The position numbers and the translations under genes were made by a program. A stretch of DNA of 20,601 nucleotides from Tubiluchus corallicola (taxonomy: Eukaryota; Priapulida; Priapulimorpha; Priapulimorphida; Tubiluchidae), in contig JAQGDQ010001312.1 in NCBI GenBank assembly GCA_030141605.1, positions 27,501-48,101 of the forward strand, read 5' to 3'. Below, piece after piece: positions 18,422 to 20,601 of the stretch (within the stretch, counting starts at the first letter, position 1; every line of letters begins with the position of its first letter). The notes beneath the pieces were generated by a model. It saw nothing but the letters and a program-made list of their open reading frames with translations, searched no databases and was not told the origin of the DNA.

Positions 18422-18750
18422 CAGTCGACCCTTGTTAAACCGGACCCCGTTATCCCGGATATCGGATAAGACGGACGTCATCCCTGGTAAAGGAAACTGA
18501 CCGATTTCCATCCGAGCCGGAGCGCTAAACACAACACGGCCTACCAACTGTACAATAATTTCTTTACCCTCACAGGTTAACTATTTTAAAGTGATATACA
18601 GTATAGAATATAGTGCAATGTATATAAGCCTTATTAAGGTGATTATTCCTGTATAATATAGACCATATATAGGCATATCAGATAAATCGGAACACCCATC
18701 CAACCCCCCACCCCCACCCCCCATTAGTCCGGTTTAACGAGGGTTGACTG
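18422..18750. mobile_element. 329-bp pogo/Tigger-like MITE
   Basis: Terminal inverted repeats CAGTCGACCCTTGTTAAACC (left) and CAGTCAACCCTCGTTAAACC (right, inverted), both followed by GGA. TA flanks each end (18420-18421, 18751-18752). CAGTCGACCC-type ends with TA duplications are typical of the Tigger/JRK branch of pogo elements. The interior holds CCCGTTATCCCGGATATCGG near the left and a C-rich tract (18703-18722) near the right. No transposase. Confidence 0.88.
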
Positions 18751-19011
18751 TATTTAATTTGGCTCGATATCTAGCATTTATAATGACAGTTGCTGTTGAA
18801 ACAACCATCTGCACTTAAAAACGCCATGTTTATTCCTAGGGGATTATACTTCGACGACAAATACTTAGGACAAACTGTAATGCCTGCAGTTCTGCTTTAT
18901 CTGCTGCAAACAGTGGAGTTTAAATGGTCTTTCTAACAAGATTTTCTGCTGAAACTTTAGAATTTCCACATCCTTGCACTTGGCATCAGTTTGTTTGACG
19001 AATTATTACCA

Positions 19012-19130
19012 GGTCATATTATTACATTCTCTTGCTAAAATATTAAATTAAAATCTCATACAAGAACTTACTAAATTTCAGCTATAAAACTGCTTTATTT
19101 CCCTGTATACAGTTTAAACTTCCATCATTG
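19012..19130 (+). repeat. Segment B of the inverted duplication
   Basis: GGTCATATTATTACATTCTC through CCCTGTATACAGTTTAAACT matches, in reverse complement, the sequence at 20324-20444, with about 6 substitutions visible. Its 3' end is the first part of the tandem array that follows. Confidence 0.85.
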
Positions 19131-19725
19131 TACAGAACCTTGAACTAGTATGCATAACATTTACCTTTAATCAACTGCTGGCTTCTTTTCACTTAATGGA
19201 AAAGTTTTACCTGGTTTATTTCTCTGTATACAGTTTAAACTTTCAACATTGCACAGAACCTTGAACTAGTATGTATAACATTTACCTTTAATCAACTGCT
19301 GGCTTCTTTTCACTTAATGGAAAAGTTTTACCTGGTTTATTTCTCTGTATGCAGTATGGAAAAGTTTTACCTGGTTTATTTCTCTGTATACATTTAAACT
19401 TCCATCATTGCACAGAACCTTGAACTAGTATGCATAACATTTACCTTTAATCAACTGCTGGCTTCCTTTCACTTCATGGAAAAGTTTTACCTGTTTATTT
19501 CTCTGTATCAGTTAAACTTTCACATTGACAGAACCTTGAACAGTATGATAACATTTACCTTTAATCAATGCTGGCTTCTTTCACTTATGGAAAAGTTTTA
19601 CCTGTTTATTTCTCTGTATACAGTTTAAACTTCATCATGACAGAACCTTGAACTAGTATGCTAACATTTACCTTTAATCAACCGCTGGCTTCCTTTCACT
19701 TCATGGAAAAGATTTACCTGGTCAG
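19102..19725. repeat. About 121-bp tandem array, five to six irregular copies
   Basis: The unit contains CTGTATACAGTTTAAACTTC, CAGAACCTTGAACTAGTATG, AACATTTACCTTTAATCAAC and TGGAAAAGTTTTACCTGG. Anchored on CTGTAT, unit lengths are 121, 121, 39 (a truncated copy), 119, 111 and a final partial copy. The 19505-19615 unit has many scattered one-base deletions. Non-coding. Confidence 0.93.
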
Positions 19726-19986
19726 TTGGCTTGGCAGAACTTTAGAGAGAGAGTAATTGTATTACCACTTGTTCAGAAAATAAAGTGCATGTGATATGAA
19801 CAACTTATCTGCATTCTACTTTATTCTTCCAAAGAAGCCATACTGCCAGCACTTACCTTTATAATTTCTTCACAGGCGTGAAAAAACTATTTTAAATGCT
19901 GGAAGTTGTACAACATGGAAAACTAAAGACCCTAGCTGATAAATTCCATGAAAGTTGGCTCTGTTCTTGAGGCAGATTTGGAGGAA
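19726..19986. other. Spacer before inverted arm A', nothing identified
   Basis: No exon is supported. A TTTCTTCACAG acceptor-like string near 19876 has no recognisable coding sequence after it. Confidence 0.4.
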
Positions 19987-20330
19987 TTTTTACAGGTTAC
20001 TACTCACGGCATTAAACAAGTTTTTGTTGAAGTTACACCATCTAGATCTATGCCAGTATCGTATTAGAGAGAGATAAGTAGCAAAGGGTATACAACGTGA
20101 CATGAGCATTTTCTTTCATGTATTCAGGGATGAGAATGACCAAGTGCAACAAACTCTGAAACTGGCCAGGGGTTTTGGGGCTGGCTAGGCTCCCAATGGG
20201 GTTGAGGGGCAAAGGCCACCTAGAGCCAGCAAGAAATTGCAATTTTGTGACCATAGAGAGCCTATAAGTGAACTTAAAATATCAATTACCTTGTTTCATG
20301 CATAATTTAAAATACCCAACTATCAAGGAT
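19987..20330 (-). repeat. Arm A' (inverted copy of 18054-18397)
   Basis: Reverse complement of arm A with the same 344-bp length. The two arms could form a long hairpin with a loop of about 1.6 kb. On this side the arm joins directly to segment B', whereas on the left A is separated from B by the MITE and unique sequence. Confidence 0.92.
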
Positions 20331-20444
20331 GAAAGTTTAAATTGTATACAGGGAAATAAAAAGCAGTTTTATAGCTGAAATTTAGTAAGTTCTTGTATGA
20401 GATTTTAATTTGATATTTTAGCAAGAGAATGTAATAATGTGACC
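20324..20444 (-). repeat. Segment B' (inverted copy of 19012-19130)
   Basis: Reverse complement of segment B. At the junction with A' the shared string ATCCTTG/ATCATTG makes the boundary ambiguous by about 7 bp, which may mark the recombination point. Confidence 0.85.
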
Positions 20445-20558
20445 ATTGATAATAATTATGATTAATTATTGCAAAGTAATAATCAGTTAGATAAAATGAA
20501 GTAATCGTGAGCCTCACGACAACACCGTGCATACATAATCTGTCATAATTTACCATCA

Positions 20559-20601
20559 GTGTTCCGATTTATCCGATATGCCTATATGTGGTCTATATTT
20601 C
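20559..20601 (-). mobile_element. Fragment of a second copy of the 329-bp MITE
   Basis: GTGTTCCGATTTATCCGATA and the bases to the window edge match the reverse complement of 18654-18695, inside the MITE, with a few changes. The expected terminal repeat and C-rich tract are missing on the left side, so this copy is broken there. It may continue beyond the window. Confidence 0.8.

Overview
The window is nuclear DNA from an animal, most likely a marine invertebrate. It is AT-rich, its genes are split by GT-AG introns, and the introns are full of minisatellites and non-autonomous DNA transposons. A 120-bp 5S rRNA-derived SINE head resembles the mollusc/annelid type of 5S as I remember it, so a spiralian is my best guess, held with low confidence. 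No bacterial, phage or CRISPR features are present. No open frame is a complete gene; the real coding sequence is in short exons. Genes, left to right: (1) An unrecognised protein on the minus strand, with three 5'-proximal exons at 3861-3689, 2943-2785 and 188-1. All junction phases agree and the third exon runs off the window. (2) A NIFK-like nucleolar RRM protein on the minus strand, with exons at 13803-13669, 12813-12705, 10474-10272 and 8924-8601. The phases agree throughout, both RNP motifs are visible and the last exon carries the stop; the extreme N-terminus was not found. (3) A TRIM/TIF1-like gene on the plus strand, of which one B-box zinc-finger exon (16603-16746) is certain. A promoter-like segment and possible first exon on the same strand (about 12040-12266) lie inside a NIFK intron. 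NIFK and the B-box gene are arranged head to head. Repeats dominate the rest. Gene 1 intron 2 holds two inverted clusters of a 20-bp repeat and an 84-bp minisatellite (20.7 copies, no indels). Gene 1 intron 1 holds the 5S-headed SINE. Between genes 1 and 2 lie a TA-flanked MITE, an array of two monomer types (83 and 91 bp), a dispersed repeat and a hAT-like element. NIFK introns hold a 30-bp minisatellite (31 copies) abutting a splice donor, a 143-bp TTAA-flanked piggyBac-like MITE, another MITE and a second copy of the dispersed repeat. The right end (18054-20601) is a complex inverted duplication with 344-bp arms, a pogo/Tigger-like MITE and a roughly 121-bp tandem array. The most interesting structure is the 30-bp array: on the NIFK sense strand 26 of its 31 units carry a perfect GTAAGT 5' splice-site hexamer, starting about 22 bp beyond a weaker real donor, and the array is an open frame if the intron is retained.
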